Shown piece after piece: positions 1 to 12,909 of a stretch of 64,000 nucleotides of DNA (its first letter is position 1; every line of letters begins with the position of its first letter). The stretch is taken from contig OZ176055.1 in the NCBI GenBank assembly GCA_964247055.1, positions 6,200,001 to 6,264,000 on the forward strand. Direction: 5' to 3'. This DNA is from Paragordius varius. Taxonomy: Eukaryota > Nematomorpha. The position numbers and the translations under genes are program-made. Under the pieces are notes generated by a model. That model did not search any database and was not told the DNA's origin. It saw only the letters and a program-made list of their open reading frames with translations.

Positions 1-79
1 ATATATAATATATATTTATGTTCTGGAACATATCATTCATGGTGCTTTTGTTTTGTTTTATGAGACATTTTAAAAATAT

Positions 80-690
80 CTACATCTATTTAGGATAACT
101 GCTCCATAACGAAAAATTGCAAAATCTAATAAAAAAATTCTCAAAAAATATCCAATTAAGCTAATTTGTTTGTATCAATACTGTATATTGAAAATCAAAA
201 CAGGTGTTGTTATATTTAATGTTCATATTCACTTAAAAAATTTAAAGTTTCGCGTGTCTTGAAACTAGTGTTAAATATTAATTGTGTTTTTAGTTTTCAA
301 AAGTAACCAAAATTTGAAGAAAAACGATACTTTTAATCAAATTGTAAAGATAATAATCTTGGATAGGATAAAATGTTGTACAAGTGTTATCCCATTTCCG
401 GGCATGCTAAATTAACATAAGTTTTTTTGATGTCATAATCTACCATTTAAAAAATTATATAGAGCTTTCTCACATTTTTATTGCTCGGACAGATCTAAAA
501 TTAAAATATGACAATGAATTTGGCTGTTTAAATACACTTTATGATATTTATTTGCTTTGTTTTTGCTTCTACCAAAGATTTAATATTATGTACCCTATTT
601 TAGCAGCTTTCAATTTGGAGCAATTACGACAATAATGTTAATAAATTTCTTAAATGACTCTCGTAAGCCCCCAGAACCATACGTGGAATT
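80..690. repeat. Possible family C relative
   Basis: It shares ACTGCTCCATAACGA near its left end and TAAATGACTCTCGTAAGCCC at its right end with the foldback element at 43858-44826. Similarity between is patchy. The first 80 bases hold nothing recognisable. Confidence 0.4.
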
Positions 691-730
691 TCTATCATAT
701 TATATATATTTCAGGATATAGTTTTATGTA

Positions 731-992
731 CAGTAAAAATTTATGTGAACAAAAAGTAAAAATATAAAATGACATTTTTTTTTCAAAAGACAACCATAAT
801 TTTCAAATCTTGATTTTTTAAATATAAACCATTTTTTATATGCAAATTATGAAATCATTGGTAACGTAATTATATATTTTACAATTGTGATTAAATAGTT
901 TATGAGTTAAGGTTTTAGAAGGCATGGTTGTTTGAAAAAAATAATTATTTTTATGTCTTTGCGATTTGTCCGCATAACTTCAATTTTTACTG
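731..992. mobile_element. MITE family D copy 1, TA duplication
   Basis: Ends CAGTAAAAATTTATGTG and CAATTTTTACTG are inverted and flanked by TA. Arms include AAAGACAACCATA and ATGGTTGTTTG. It is homologous to 25371-25662. Confidence 0.75.
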
Positions 993-1089
993 TATCTTCT
1001 TATATTGAGTTCTTAAATTAGGCGAAAAAATATATAACAAATTTAAAATTAATATCTTAGTACAAATTAATTTTAATAAGTATTATATA

Positions 1090-2300
1090 CACTGTGTGAA
1101 AAAAGAAGGTCATTTTGATTTGCCGAAATTTTTTTTTCATGAGATAGCATATGACCAATGAATTCATTTGCCGCAAAAATTATTATTTGTTGATAACCTA
1201 GTTTTTTAAATATTGCGAGAAAATCGAAATCGGGCTAAAAGTGAAAATTAAGGATAATTAAGGATATTTCAAAAAATAATGCTAAAATTTGAGATATTAT
1301 GGTTTATTATCATTTCAGGATATATTTTCAATATATAAATAGCCAAAATCATATAGTTAGGGTATAAAATTTCAGCTTAAAAAATGGCGTTTTTCTTTTA
1401 ACACACTCACAGACAAAATTTTTTTTAGGAAACTATATTAAATTTTTTTTAATTGTTTACTAGCTAAACACACTGTTAAAATATTAACATCCATATTTTA
1501 TTCAGTAAAAAATTTATATATCAAAATAAAGCCAAATATTTTTTTTATTTTTTAAGTGTATAAAAAATTTATACTGTTTGATTTTAGAATTTTACAGGAG
1601 TGCGAATTATAATGTATGTAATTTATTCAAAATAGGATTTAAAATTAGTGGAATATGAACCAACGATCCGTACAAATCACAACAAATATTATTTTGTAAT
1701 AAAACAGATTTGTTACAGGATTTGTAAGGATTGTTGGTTGATATTCCACTACTTTTAAATCCTATTTTGCATAATTATATAATTAATATTTTCCACTTAT
1801 GTAAGAATCCAAAATAAAACAGTATAAATATTTTATACACTCATAAACCAGATGACAAAAAAATGCAAAAATAAAATACAATATTTTTGGTTTTATTTTG
1901 ATATATAATTATTTTTTACTGAATAAAATATGAAAGTTAGATTTTAAAAGTGAGTTTAGGTAGTAAATAATTAATAAAAATTATTTTATAGTTTCATTAA
2001 ATATATTTATCTTTTAAATTTAAAAAGAAAAAAGTTATTTTTTGAGCTGAAATTTTATAGAAACCCTAACTATATGATTTTAGGCTATTTATATATAAAA
2101 TGATAATAAATCATAATATTTCAAATTTTATCATTTTTTGATTTATCCTTAATTATCCTTAATTTTAAATTTTTGCCCGATTTCGATTTTCTCTCAATAT
2201 TTCAAAAACTAGGTTGTCAACAAATAAAAATTTTGCGGCAAATGAATACGCTGTCAGAAGCTATCTCATGATTTTTATAAAAATTTTTTTACACACAGTG
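1090..2300. mobile_element. 1.2-kb fully palindromic foldback element, TA duplication
   Basis: CACTGTGTGAAAAAA at the left mirrors TTTACACACAGTG at the right, with TA on both sides. The two halves are complementary almost to the centre near 1695: TAAGGATAATTAAGGATAT pairs with ATCCTTAATTATCCTTA, and CATATAGTTAGGGTAT pairs with an ACCCTAACTATATG stretch. The open frame at 2214-2423 comes from the arm and flank and is not a gene. Confidence 0.85.
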
Positions 2301-2520
2301 TATATATCTGCTCTAGATTTTTTCCTTTTCGAATCGGATGTTTGCCGTTACATTCACTCTCATGGTCTTTTCAACATTATAAGATATGATCAATTCAATC
2401 ATGTGCCAGAGTTATTAAGGTGATGTCCAATTTTTTACTAGTCTATTATATATAATGCACACAAGTTTCAACAGATTCTCTGATAAACACTGCGTTTCAT
2501 GATCAAATGGTGAAAGAAAT

Positions 2521-3452
2521 ATCCTAATGAAATATATATATACTGATAGGAAAATGTATCAGGATTATTACCGTACTTTTGGTTTTGGCCCTTACGAGTA
2601 ATTTAAAAAAGTTAGTCTCACTTCTGTGATAAGTGCTTCTAATCAGAAAATAGCGAAATTTTCTAACTTTTAAATAAAATTTTTTTGGTAAGAGGTGGTG
2701 GCTTTATTACAAAAAAAATATTACTTAAATATATCATAAACTACATATAAAATGCAAAAAATATTTTCAAAAAATTTCAATTTTTTATTTTTCACCTTCT
2801 AAAATGGGCAAGTCTTTTAAAAAAAGGCAAACGTTTTAACATATTATAAAACACTTTATTTATATAATTCAATAATGCTGAACATTTTCTTAGCTTTAAA
2901 ATATTTGATTAAATATTTCTTCGTCTTCCAATTCATGCCAATTATAAATTGTGATTCTTACAAAATAACAAAATTTGAAAGCGAACGAATCCTCATATTA
3001 AAAATCTAAGCGATAGAAATGTTAAGCATAATCGATTAATGTAGAAAAAGTGTTTTTAATTTATTTCCATCATGGATTGAAATAGTATGAAGTAGCTTCA
3101 ACAAAATTTTGCTGAAATTAAATTTGTAAAGTTGTATAATTTCGCATATATATTTAAAATTTTTATCGCGCAAACTCGGAATTTTTCCGTTTTAAAGAGA
3201 GCTAGCTCATTTTACAAGGGCGAAAAATTCAAAAATTACAAATTTAAAAATATTTTTTTGCTTTTTATATGTGGTTTATAATATTTAGTATATTTTTTGA
3301 AATAAAACATTTAGCTTTCACGAAAAAATTTAATTTAAGTGGTGCTGTTACCATAAAAGTGTAGATAACTTTCTTATATAATTTGAAGGGCCAAAACTAA
3401 AAGCAATATCATAATCATGATATATTTCCTATCAATATATATCTCATCAAGA
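2521..3452. mobile_element. Foldback element (about 0.9 kb)
   Basis: The left end CTAATGAAATATATATATAC mirrors ATATATATCTCATCAAG at the right. GGTTTTGGCCCTTACG pairs with GAAGGGCCAAAACTAAAAG. Inner A+T-rich arms pair over roughly 400 bp each. A half copy is at 12345-12610, and the end motif recurs at 6836-6861. Confidence 0.7.
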
Positions 3453-3494
3453 TAATTTTACCCCTAATTTTGGCCGCGTTATATATATATATAT

Positions 3495-3912
3495 ATAGCA
3501 ACGTTCCACTAAAAATGATTGTTAACAACAATGTGTCCAATGATATGCCTCAAAAGTTTTTTGAGGTTTGGTTCACTTCATACTTTCGAAGATACATTAA
3601 CCAATCATCACTATCACTGCTTATGTTTGAACAAACTTGGATAGAGCAATTGATTGGAAACCTTCACAATATAACGTTTAAAACAATTAATCAAGTAATA
3701 TATGAAATAAATTTGTTACGGAAATCATGCAATAAAAATAATTGTTAAGGTTTATTTTCCTAACCATTTTAACTGCAAGCATCGTTAATATTTATATTTT
3801 TGAACAGTTTGAAATCACCATTCACCCAAGTGACCATCCTTGCAAACTTTACATAACTCATCTTAAACCGTTTCGCACTGAGATATTATCATATGCCAAT
3901 GCTAATAAACGA
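3495..3912 (+). other. Possible decayed coding fragment, unrecognised
   Basis: Two abutting open stretches have more normal protein composition than the surroundings: 3533-3747 (SYFRRYINQSSLSLLMFEQT, then WIEQLIGNLHNITFKTINQV) and about 3770-3912 (ITIHPSDHPCKLYITHLKPF). A possible acceptor (atatatag) precedes the first at 3497. No start, splice partner or family is clear. It could be an orphan exon pair or an eroded transposase. Confidence 0.3.
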
Positions 3913-3958
3913 GTAAAAAACAAAATGTTTATTTATAAAATTAACATATTTTTTAAAA

Positions 3959-4249
3959 CAGTGGTTTCCAAAAGGGGGCGTAGAAAATCTAAGGAAGGCG
4001 CGAAAATTTTGGAGAATCGAATTAAATAAAACTAGAAAAAAATTAAAGAATTTCAGGTGTGAATTATCAAGATTTGTCACCGATATGGAAAAAATATTTG
4101 AAAAATGCAGATATAAGGATCTCATTGATTGGGATTTTTATTATATTATAATGTATTGTCCATTTTTATTTTGGATTTTTTGAGAGGGGGGCGTAAAAAT
4201 TTTTATATTCATTTTGATGGGGCGTGAACAAAAAAGTTGGGAATTACTG
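3959..4249. mobile_element. hAT MITE with perfect 8-bp duplication
   Basis: The 291-bp element has ends CAGTGGTTTCCAAAAGGGGG and TTGGGAATTACTG, with GGGGGCGTAAAAATT near the right. TTTTAAAA flanks both sides (3951-3958 and 4250-4257). An open frame on each strand crosses this boundary and is spurious. Confidence 0.85.
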
Positions 4250-4440
4250 TTTTAAAAGAAAATAAGGGTTATTCCTTTTGAGACTCATTTTTCTAATAAA
4301 TTCGATGATATGCTTTAAGAAATAGGAAAAAATTTAAGAGCCGAAGCGCCTTATATGAAAAGACGGATAATACTTTATAGTTGTCCGAAACGTACAGTTT
4401 TTATTTATTTTCCAAAAAAATAAAAATATGATTGCATATA

Positions 4441-4966
4441 TACCATTTGCACTTAAGGTTGGTCTTGATCCTTGAACATTTAAAGTTGGTCTTTCAATTT
4501 TTTTTTGTTTTTATCTTTTATCAATCTTGGCATATCTTTCATCTTTTTTTATCATTTTTAACGCCTTTTTATTTAACAAAAACTTTTAAATATATATCAG
4601 TTCTTTATCATTCAGAAACCGTATAATTTTATTGATCTCGTAAAAAATATTTCAATATTAATAAGATTTTAAAAGGATAGTTCTAGGTGATTAATTATAA
4701 ATTTTTGTTAAAAAATTTATAATAAAATTACATCGAAACAAAAAGCGATTTCTGAATGAAGAATATTAGTTTTAAATGAGAAAATGAAATGAGGAAAAAA
4801 ATAAAAATAAATAAATATATGCAATGTTAATTTAAAAAGTTGAAGGACCAACTCAAAGTGTGAAAGACCAACTTGAAGTGTTGAAGGATTAACTTGAAAT
4901 GTTTGAGACCAACGTGAAATGTTTAAGGCTTGAAGTGTTCAAGGAAACTCTTTAAGTGCAAATGGT
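4441..4966. mobile_element. Foldback element with TACCATTTGCACTTAA ends
   Basis: TACCATTTGCACTTAAGG mirrors TTTAAGTGCAAATGGTA. Each arm carries several degenerate units of about 17 bp of the type TTGAAGTGTTGAAGGACCAAC. The outermost eight bases, TACCATTT, are the same as in the foldback at 30710-32019, suggesting one superfamily. Confidence 0.75.
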
Positions 4967-5256
4967 ATATATTAATGAGAATGTACCTTCATATATGAGA
5001 ACAATCATGATCTGGAAATAAATAGATTTCATCAGTCATGGGTATTATTACTTTATTAATCAAGATAATAATGTAATACATAATAATTATATACAAATTA
5101 ATTTATATGGATATATATTTAATATTATTTTTTGATTAATATTTTTTTATTCGGTTTAGTTACCTCGCATATATCTACATTGGTAATTGTGACTGCTTAT
5201 GACCATATTAGAGTTGTAGTCTGGTAATTTAGACCGGTTAAAATCCCGATCGTAGC
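4967..5256. other. Intergenic, nothing recognisable
   Basis: A+T-rich, no open frame or repeat end that I can support. Confidence 0.5.
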
Positions 5257-6180
5257 TTTAAATTGATTTTTTATGATTGTGCGCCCTCTTTATCAAAATT
5301 TTACTAAAATATTTTTTCTTTGAAAATATACAAGAAATGCCCATTTGTTATATATTTGAAAGAGTAATAATAACCCTATAAAATGCATACTAGTATGTTT
5401 TTCATGGATAGTTAATATGATAGGAGCCGACAAACCCACAAAGCGAGAGTCTTTTTGTCAATAAATATATTTTTAAAGCAATGGATGAAAAAAGTTCAGA
5501 CTTTGTATATATGGCAATGAATATCTAAAAAACATAACACAATAGGTTTTTTCAATTAAACACTTATTTTTTGCTTTTATGTATTCAAAACAGCTATTTT
5601 TAGTCTTTAAAATTACCATCTCATAAATATTAATTATTTGAGAAGGCTTATAATTTTTAAATTTCAAAGACTACAAATAAAGTTCAAAGCATTCTTGATC
5701 TTTGACACACCTTAGGCAATATGCATTTAAAAGTTTTAATTTTAACATCCACTAGCTAGAATAAATTTGATAATAATGATTTTGATTGAAAACCAAAAGC
5801 TTTTTGAAATATTTTTTTAAATTTTATATATATAACCTTAATAATTATATTAAAAAATTTATATGATAATATTAGTTGACATGTGAAAATTTTTGACTTC
5901 TTTATGGGTGTAATATTTTAACTATATAAAGCTAAATAACTTTTACATCAGATTGATTTAAATGACTCACTGCCATTCAAAATCAGCCTCTCGCGCTCTT
6001 TCTAATGATATGAAATACATTATATATCTAAAACTTTTAATTTTGAAAGTTTCGATTTTAATGTTATCGGGGCCAAAATTATCGATAAACTTTAATATAA
6101 TAATTCATGGTGTTAGACTAATTTTCTTTAGATACACTATTTATGTACTTAAGTGAAATAAAATTTAAATTTACAACACT
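5257..6180. repeat. Copy of the 58370-59489 element
   Basis: It shares TGCGCCCTCTTTATCAAAAT, GAAATGCCCATTTGT, AAAGCGAGAG and long A+T-rich stretches with the element at 58370-59489, same orientation, by eye about 75-80% alike. The CACTAG terminal repeats are not visible here. Open frames at 5473-5667 (-) and 5962-6156 (+) lie inside it and are not genes. Confidence 0.75.
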
Positions 6181-6866
6181 TAAAAAAGTCAAATAGCTAC
6201 TATGATTTGTGAAACCTCACTTGGGTTATTCATGTTATAATGTTTTATAAAATACACTGCAATGTAGGTTTAAATATTTTTTAACTTAGAAATACTGGAC
6301 GATGAGACAATTATTGATTATAATTTGACATATTATTTTTTGTATGAACATGAATAATGTTGGTTCCTTAGATATTTATGTCTTTATACAAAATGCTTTA
6401 ACTTAAAGATCAACATTTATCAAATCAATGAAACGTTAACAATATCTTTGGGAGACCGCAATGTACGCTTTTCCTACAGTTTTGTTTCTAAAATTACGTG
6501 TCAAGGATCATACATTGGAAACCATCGAACTCATTCCGTTTCTCAAATTTCGATATTTGATTCGGATGCCTTTATAATCATTAATGCACCACTTTATAAT
6601 TGTTATTAATTATATAAAACTTAATTTTAAATTAAATTACATTTAAATTGAGTTTTAGAAGCAATCAATTTATATATCAGTGCTCTGCGCGTGACTGTGA
6701 CCTATTCGAATTAAAATGGTAGTAAACTGAAAATTAAAAGATGGCGCAAGTGAAAAGATAAATACTTGTCATTGATCATCGTTATGGCTTTTTATCCCCA
6801 TTTAAGAGCCATCAGCCTCTGCACACAAAAAATATTCTGATGAAATATGTATACTGACAGATTAAT
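6181..6866. other. Intergenic, worn repeat pieces
   Basis: No gene is supported. The motif TGATGAAATATGTATACTGACAG at its right edge resembles the end of the foldback element at 2521-3452. Confidence 0.5.
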
Positions 6867-7143
6867 AAGGGGTAGCCAACATAAAATGCTTGTAGGGCCG
6901 CATTCGAAAAAATATATGGGCATTAACATAAATTTTATTAGATTTTAAACTTACTTTAAAAATTTTACGATAATCCATTATTTTTTGATTTTTATTTTTA
7001 AAAAAGAATTATCAATTATACTTGATTTTGTGAATTAGCAATTTTTTAACTGTAAAATTTTGTATTGGTATTTTCTTAAATTTCTCGTAGGCTCCTGAAA
7101 TAATCTGGATAGCCGCATGCTGCCCGCGTGTTGGGCAACCCTG
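6867..7143. mobile_element. hAT-like MITE family B
   Basis: Ends AGGGGTAGCCAACATAAAA and GTGTTGGGCAACCCTG are inverted. GGGCCGCATTCGAAAAA lies near the left and GCATGCTGCCCGCG near the right, as in the other family B copies. The minus-strand open frame at 7076-7282 crosses its edge and is spurious. Confidence 0.7.
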
Positions 7144-7689
7144 AATTAATGTTTCGGGAATTCATGGAGCTTTGGATTTTAGCTATACGCAATATAAGAG
7201 AGTTCGTAGCAAGTGCGTGATCTCGAGATGGCGATTCCTCCCTTTTTGAATAATTTTTTTGTAAAAGCCAGACGCATATCACTTAATATAAAAAAGGAAA
7301 ATGGCTATTTTATAATATATTATATTTGAGAGGTGGGCTCCCATAGTTTTAAATTTTTTAACATATATAGAACACGGAGAATCTTAAAATAAATTTCATG
7401 CTGATCTTGCGCGATAAAAAATCAAAATATATGCTAAATTTTGACATCACAAGGAATTGTTTCCAGAAAAATTGGATATTTCGCTTAAAAATATAAATTG
7501 GTGAAGCAAGTTTTAAGGTATTTTGAAGCATAGTGGAACAGTATAAATAAAATATTATATAAAAAACTTTTTTTTAGTAATTAGATGATACTGACCATTT
7601 CTAAAACCATCGAGTAAAAGATTTATTTGCAGACAAATAAATCATTTTTCATCTAGTGTAACACGCTTATACCTCCTTTTCATTTTTTG

Positions 7690-8160
7690 CGGCGACATAT
7701 TGGAATAGTTTTTGACCTCACAGCTAAAGTAGTATTAAAACTACTGCTTTGAAAGTTTTGGCTATATTTTTTAATTTAACCCTCTTCTCATATTTAATAA
7801 AAAACTAAGTATTTTTACTATTTAATTATTAGTGTCCCAAATTCACTCCGAAACACGATGAAACCAAAAATTTTCTCATAAATTGTGAATTGGAAGCTTT
7901 ATAAAATAATTAATTATATTTTTTTAACCATAATATACAGTTATATGCGTGTTGTATTTTCGATATTAAAAAAAATGACGGCAACAAACTTTGAGATGAT
8001 GGTTTTTTTACAATTTTACATTGAAAAAACATTTTTGAACCATACGCCTAATACTAATGAAATCATATTTTTAAATTTGGGTCAGTGCCAAAAATATTTT
8101 TAAAGATATTTAAATTAAAGCCGAAGTATTAAACTACCTCACAAGATCAGGACTTTCATA
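7690..8160. repeat. MITE family A partial copy
   Basis: It shares GGCAACAAACTTTGAGATGA and TTTTACAATTTTACATT with the larger neighbour at 8285-9207 and with 42309-42860. The open frame at 7885-8103 is inside it and is not a gene. Confidence 0.6.
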
Positions 8161-8284
8161 CTATATCATGGATATATTTATTTTTTTGTTGAAAATATTA
8201 TGACCTTACTACAACTAATGTGATGATTGTTTTTATAACTTGCCAATTAAAATTGTAATTCATTTAAACATTTTTCCAAAACCA

Positions 8285-9207
8285 TTCTCAACATTTCTGA
8301 CCTTTTGGGGTAGTAATCTTTCCCAAAGCAACTTAAAAGTTGAATATCTTAATAGGTATTTAAGGTATTCAGTAGAATTAATATGCTTTCTATAGCCTTT
8401 CAGGCGCATTATAAATTTAACACTTCTATACCTTTCAGTTTTTGGTCTAGTTTACATATTGGGTAGTTTTGCGTCACAGAGCTCAATTTTGTTAATAAAC
8501 TACAATGAATTTTTAGTTAAAAATTTATTTACAAAACACTCTTCTCAGATATTGAAAAAAACTTATATTTAAAGTTTTGCGACTTTTAGAGTCTAAAATT
8601 GGGATACCTCCACAACACGATTGAACTGTTTAAATTAAAATGTATCAATTTTTGCTGGTAAAATGTAGCCTGAAATTGAAAAGTTAATTATTTATATTTT
8701 TTAAACATTATATACATTATTTATATGTCGCATAAGTGATTTAAAAAATATGTAAAAAATAGTGGCAACAAAGTTTAAGATGAGGATTTTTTTACAATTT
8801 TGCATTTTTTTAATTTTTTTTTAAAATGCGCCTGAACTAAAGAAAGCATATTTTTAAACTCGGCTTAATACCTTAAATACTTTTTTAATTCAAATTTTAT
8901 ATCGATCAAGGATTTAAAACTACCCAAAAAGGTCAAGTATTTTCAGACTACATTTTACCAGCAAAAAGTTTTACTTTGATATTAATATCATCTGTTCGTT
9001 TCAATCGTATTTGGAGCTGTCGTATTTTAAAACTCTATAACTAACTAAACTGTAAAAATATAATCTTTTCTAATACATGATAACAATGTTTAATTGAATT
9101 TAAAACAAAATAACATCCAAAACAATAGATTTTTACATTTGAGCTCTGGGACATAAAATCACCTTAATGTGTCAGCAAGCACAAAAAGGGTCATGAAGTG
9201 TTAATCA
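8285..9207. mobile_element. MITE family A, long or nested copy
   Basis: It begins near TCTCAACATTTCTGACCTTTT and ends GGTCATGAAGTGTTAA, which are inverted relatives of each other and of the ends at 42309-42860. Two internal junctions suggest a copy nested in, or rearranged with, another. Confidence 0.65.
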
Positions 9208-9328
9208 ATTACCGTTATAAAACGCCATACATATAAAAAGCATTTTATGCACATATCTGTTAAATATAATATTTTTAGATATTTTTTCCTTTGAATAATA
9301 TATTGATGTCAACATCAATAGATTATAC

Positions 9329-11764
9329 CAGTGGTACTCACCAAAAAAATTTGACGGGCCAAATAAAATATATTTTTTTTTCGAGGGCCATGAACCTTAT
9401 AATGGCAAATATTCTATAGCTATACACATATGCAGATAATTATTCTCTAAGTCAGAACAATGAATTTTTTGCGGATCGCATGTAAATCCAGCTAAAATCT
9501 GGTTTACCATTTAGTTTAAAAAATTAAAATATTTTGATAACAATTTTTATTTTGATATTAACAAATATTTTTGACAAATTTGGTTTCACCTCATGACAGG
9601 CCAATCTTAATACGTCCATATGATCATCGGTTAAGCGGTTTCTGTATGTATTCTTGACATATTTTATTTTTGAATATGACGTCTCACACGTGAAAAAGAG
9701 TTAGGATAACTTGGGCACATTTTTATATATTTTCATATTTATTTGGCACATCTTGCCAAAACTCTACATATCTTTCTTCTCAACGATTCTCTTTGAATAT
9801 CCAAATTGGAATTTTAAACCTACGAAGTCTTCAATGATATGCGCCTGATCAAAACCGAAATGCTCTCAAGTTGTTTAATATTTAATATATCCATATGCCA
9901 TGGATTTTCCACGAGTTTTAAGCAATTTTTAATATAATTTAATTTTTGAAATCTGAATTATATCTCATTAGATAAAAATGTTAGATGATCTATTATTAAA
10001 TTAATCTCCGCGGTAAAATCCATATATTTTTTATGAATCGTTTTAAGTGTTGGATATAGGAGTGTTTAATTTATAAAATCTAGATATTATTAATTTTCAA
10101 AAGATATTACATTAACAATTTGGGTTATTATTTTGCTTCCTGGACGACGTATTAAAAAAGTTTATAAGTAATGTTTCAAAGGTAGGCTAATAAAACCTAC
10201 CATATGTTACTAATTTCCTCTTCAAACTTTCTGTTATCTTTTATAAATTATAGAATTTCATGTCTTAAAACAAAAAATCTATTTAATACTTTGCTATAGC
10301 CATCTCACAGCAGTGTACAAAAGAATATAATTAAACTCACTGTCGATATCTTTCAGGAGGTATTTGAATTTACAGCGGTTGAATTCTCTGCCACGGATGC
10401 GGTTAACTATATCCACAACCGTTACTGAATTAAGTGATTCATCTTTTACACGCGAAACCAAGTTTGATGAATAAAGCAGTAAAAGGATAAAATATTTTGT
10501 AAATTATATTTGTTTTTTAAAAGAGGAATAAATCCTTTGGTTATTCCAATCATAGAGGGACAGCCATCTGTGCAGATTGACACCATTTTTTCATAGATAT
10601 ATCATTATTATCGAAAAAGGTGTTAATTATTTCGAGAAAATCACTTCCTTTCATGGTATTATTTATTGGTAAAAATTTTAAATATTCGTTGATTATGTTG
10701 TCGTTGCAAAATCTTACGAAGAGCGCACATTGAGGTGTTGTACTAATATCAGTGCTAGAATCAATAGCATTACCAAAATATTTGCAGTTTTTCAAAGCCA
10801 ATATTGTATTGTTAAAAATATATTTAGACATATCTTCAATGCGTCGAGCACATGTTGCAGAAAGTTGAAGTTTTTAATTTGCCTCATGATTTGATCTTTA
10901 TATGGAATTTATCAAATAAAAAAGTGCAACCATTTTTTAGACATTCTTTTAGTTGGCAATCAACAAACGGTTTCATATTTTTTCCTAAAATATAACAAAT
11001 TTCATACGAAGCTAATTATACAACTTTTTTCTGGGAAAGTTATGGACATAATAGATTTTCCTTTCTGGTATAATTCCTTAATCTTTTTATATTTTTCGTT
11101 TTTCCTCATGATTTTCTGGTAATTTATGAGAAAAATGGATTGTAAAATTTCAATATTGTTTTTTTATTATAATGTTGTCCTTACATATAAGGTAGGTAAC
11201 AACATTTTTATTTATAACGACAAAGAATATTTCTTCCCATTCTTTTTTAAAGGGCGATTTTCATCGGACGTTTTTTAGCATTAGATGTCATTTTTTAAAT
11301 TTATGTTTAAATATTATGTAAATTTTTTCAAAAAATATTACGCTATAAAAAATCAAGTTGAAATTTAATGATGTTTATTTGGAAAATAATTTATGGGAAA
11401 GATTTATAAAAACTGAGGCGGGAGAGCTATGAAAAGAATATGTATATGCAAGTTTAAGTGAAAGGCTTGCTTAAATACAAAAAAGGATTGCAATAAAAAT
11501 TTCAAAATAGAAAAGAAAATAGAATACAGACACAGAAGCAACGTGTGCCAAAATTTTGAAATTATTTTAATGTAGGAAAATTTTTTACATTTCGAATTGA
11601 GTAAAAAATAAAAATTACCAAAATTTCTAAAGAAAATAAATTAATATTAAAATAATCGAAAATTCGTTTATGTGTTAAAAAAATAATATAAGTATCGATA
11701 TGGTCATAGGGCAATTTTAAAGCACTCTTAGGGCCGCATGCGGCCCGCGGTTTGAGTATCACTG
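9329..11764 (-). mobile_element. hAT transposon, autonomous-type, decayed
   Basis: The 2,436-bp element has ends CAGTGGTACTCACC and GGTTTGAGTATCACTG, flanked by GATTATAC on both sides (9321-9328 and 11765-11772), a perfect 8-bp duplication. The minus strand encodes a transposase of the ZBED5/SCAND3-like hAT group. The N-terminus near 11276 reads MTSNAKKRPMKIAL. The best-preserved block, 10550-10831, contains NAIDSSTDISTTPQCALFVR, a close match to the family's AIDESTDITNTAQLA motif with a catalytic-type Asp. Stops and frameshifts interrupt the rest, and the dimerisation end is not clear. It is the likely source family of several short MITEs in the window. Confidence 0.9.
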
Positions 11765-11839
11765 GATTATACTAATTAATCTTGTATTTAACTGTTAATC
11801 AATAATTTAAAAAACTTAAAATATGAATAAATATAATAT

Positions 11840-12330
11840 TTACCACTTCATAACCTTTTCACTGTTTGATCCGCTTTACCTTTATGGCGTGGTTTTTACC
11901 CAAAGCTCAATCTTGTAGATAAACTACTGTTTTTCGAAAAAAATTAGGTAAAATTTAATTTTCTAACTTCTCCTGTATTAGATGATAAAATCTTACATTT
12001 TATACAGTTTTGTTTGAAAATTCAGACAGCTCAAAACAATGGCTGATTATATTCAATTAGTTATTGCTGGTAAAATGCAATCAAAAGCTTTTAAAAGTTA
12101 ATTATTTTAATTTTTGAACCATGTTATACATTTATTGGCCTATTATAATAGTAATTTGAAAAATTAAGGAAATGACAGCAAAAAAGTGATGAGTTACAAT
12201 CTTTTTAAGGCTAAAAAGGCATGTTATTGAATTCAGCCCAATATATTATATGCTTCTTAAGAGATTGAAATTAAATCGTTCTGGGATGTAAAATTATCCC
12301 GTGAAGGAATCATAAAAAAATTCAAAGCGC
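11840..12330. repeat. MITE family A copy
   Basis: It shares the CCACTTCATAACCTTTT end, AAAGCTCAATCTTGTAGATA, TGGTAAAATGCA and AATGACAGCAAAAAAG with the other copies. The right end is worn. Confidence 0.6.
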
Positions 12331-12344
12331 CTGTAGAAATGTAC

Positions 12345-12610
12345 CAATGGATAATCAGATGTATACTCCCATGTGAAAGATATTTTTACGCTTTTAATTT
12401 TTATCGGAAAAAGAAGCGAGTAAGATATCTATTTTTACCCTTAAAATCTTTTTTTTAAGCAAACTCGGAACTATTTATAATTTACAATTTAAAATTAAAA
12501 AAATTTGTTTTTATTTTTAAAATTACCAAAAAATCAATAGATATTGTGAAGATTTATTATTGTATCATAATATATTTAATCATGATGATTCATCAGATGA
12601 AAACTTAACT
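12345..12610. repeat. Half copy of the 2521-3452 foldback family
   Basis: It shares GCAAACTCGGAA and the A+T-rich arm ending in TGATTCATCAGATGA with the element at 2521-3452. Confidence 0.45.
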
Positions 12611-12909
12611 TTTTTGCTCTGATCCTAATAGCAATTAATTTAAATACAACTTAATTTTATAAGCTCTTACATAATTATTTTGATTTTTTAAGCCTTCATA
12701 TATTGTATGTTTAATTTAACTAATTGAGTATTTTGTATTTTACTATTTAGTGAATAACCCATAATGTATTGTAACCAACCTTTGAACAGAATTCATTTAT
12801 ATTATGAAATATATATTAAAAATTTTAATTAGTGCTAACAAACACTAAACTCATCTTTAACAATTGCAATTCCAATCATCCACAAAAAGGTGTAATTAAT
12901 ATAAACCAA

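Noticed and set aside
2214-2423. 69-aa ORF on the plus strand
   Set aside because: It straddles the end of the palindromic element; no domain or splice partner.
3889-4125. 78-aa minus-strand ORF
   Set aside because: It crosses the boundary and 8-bp duplication of the hAT MITE at 3959-4249.
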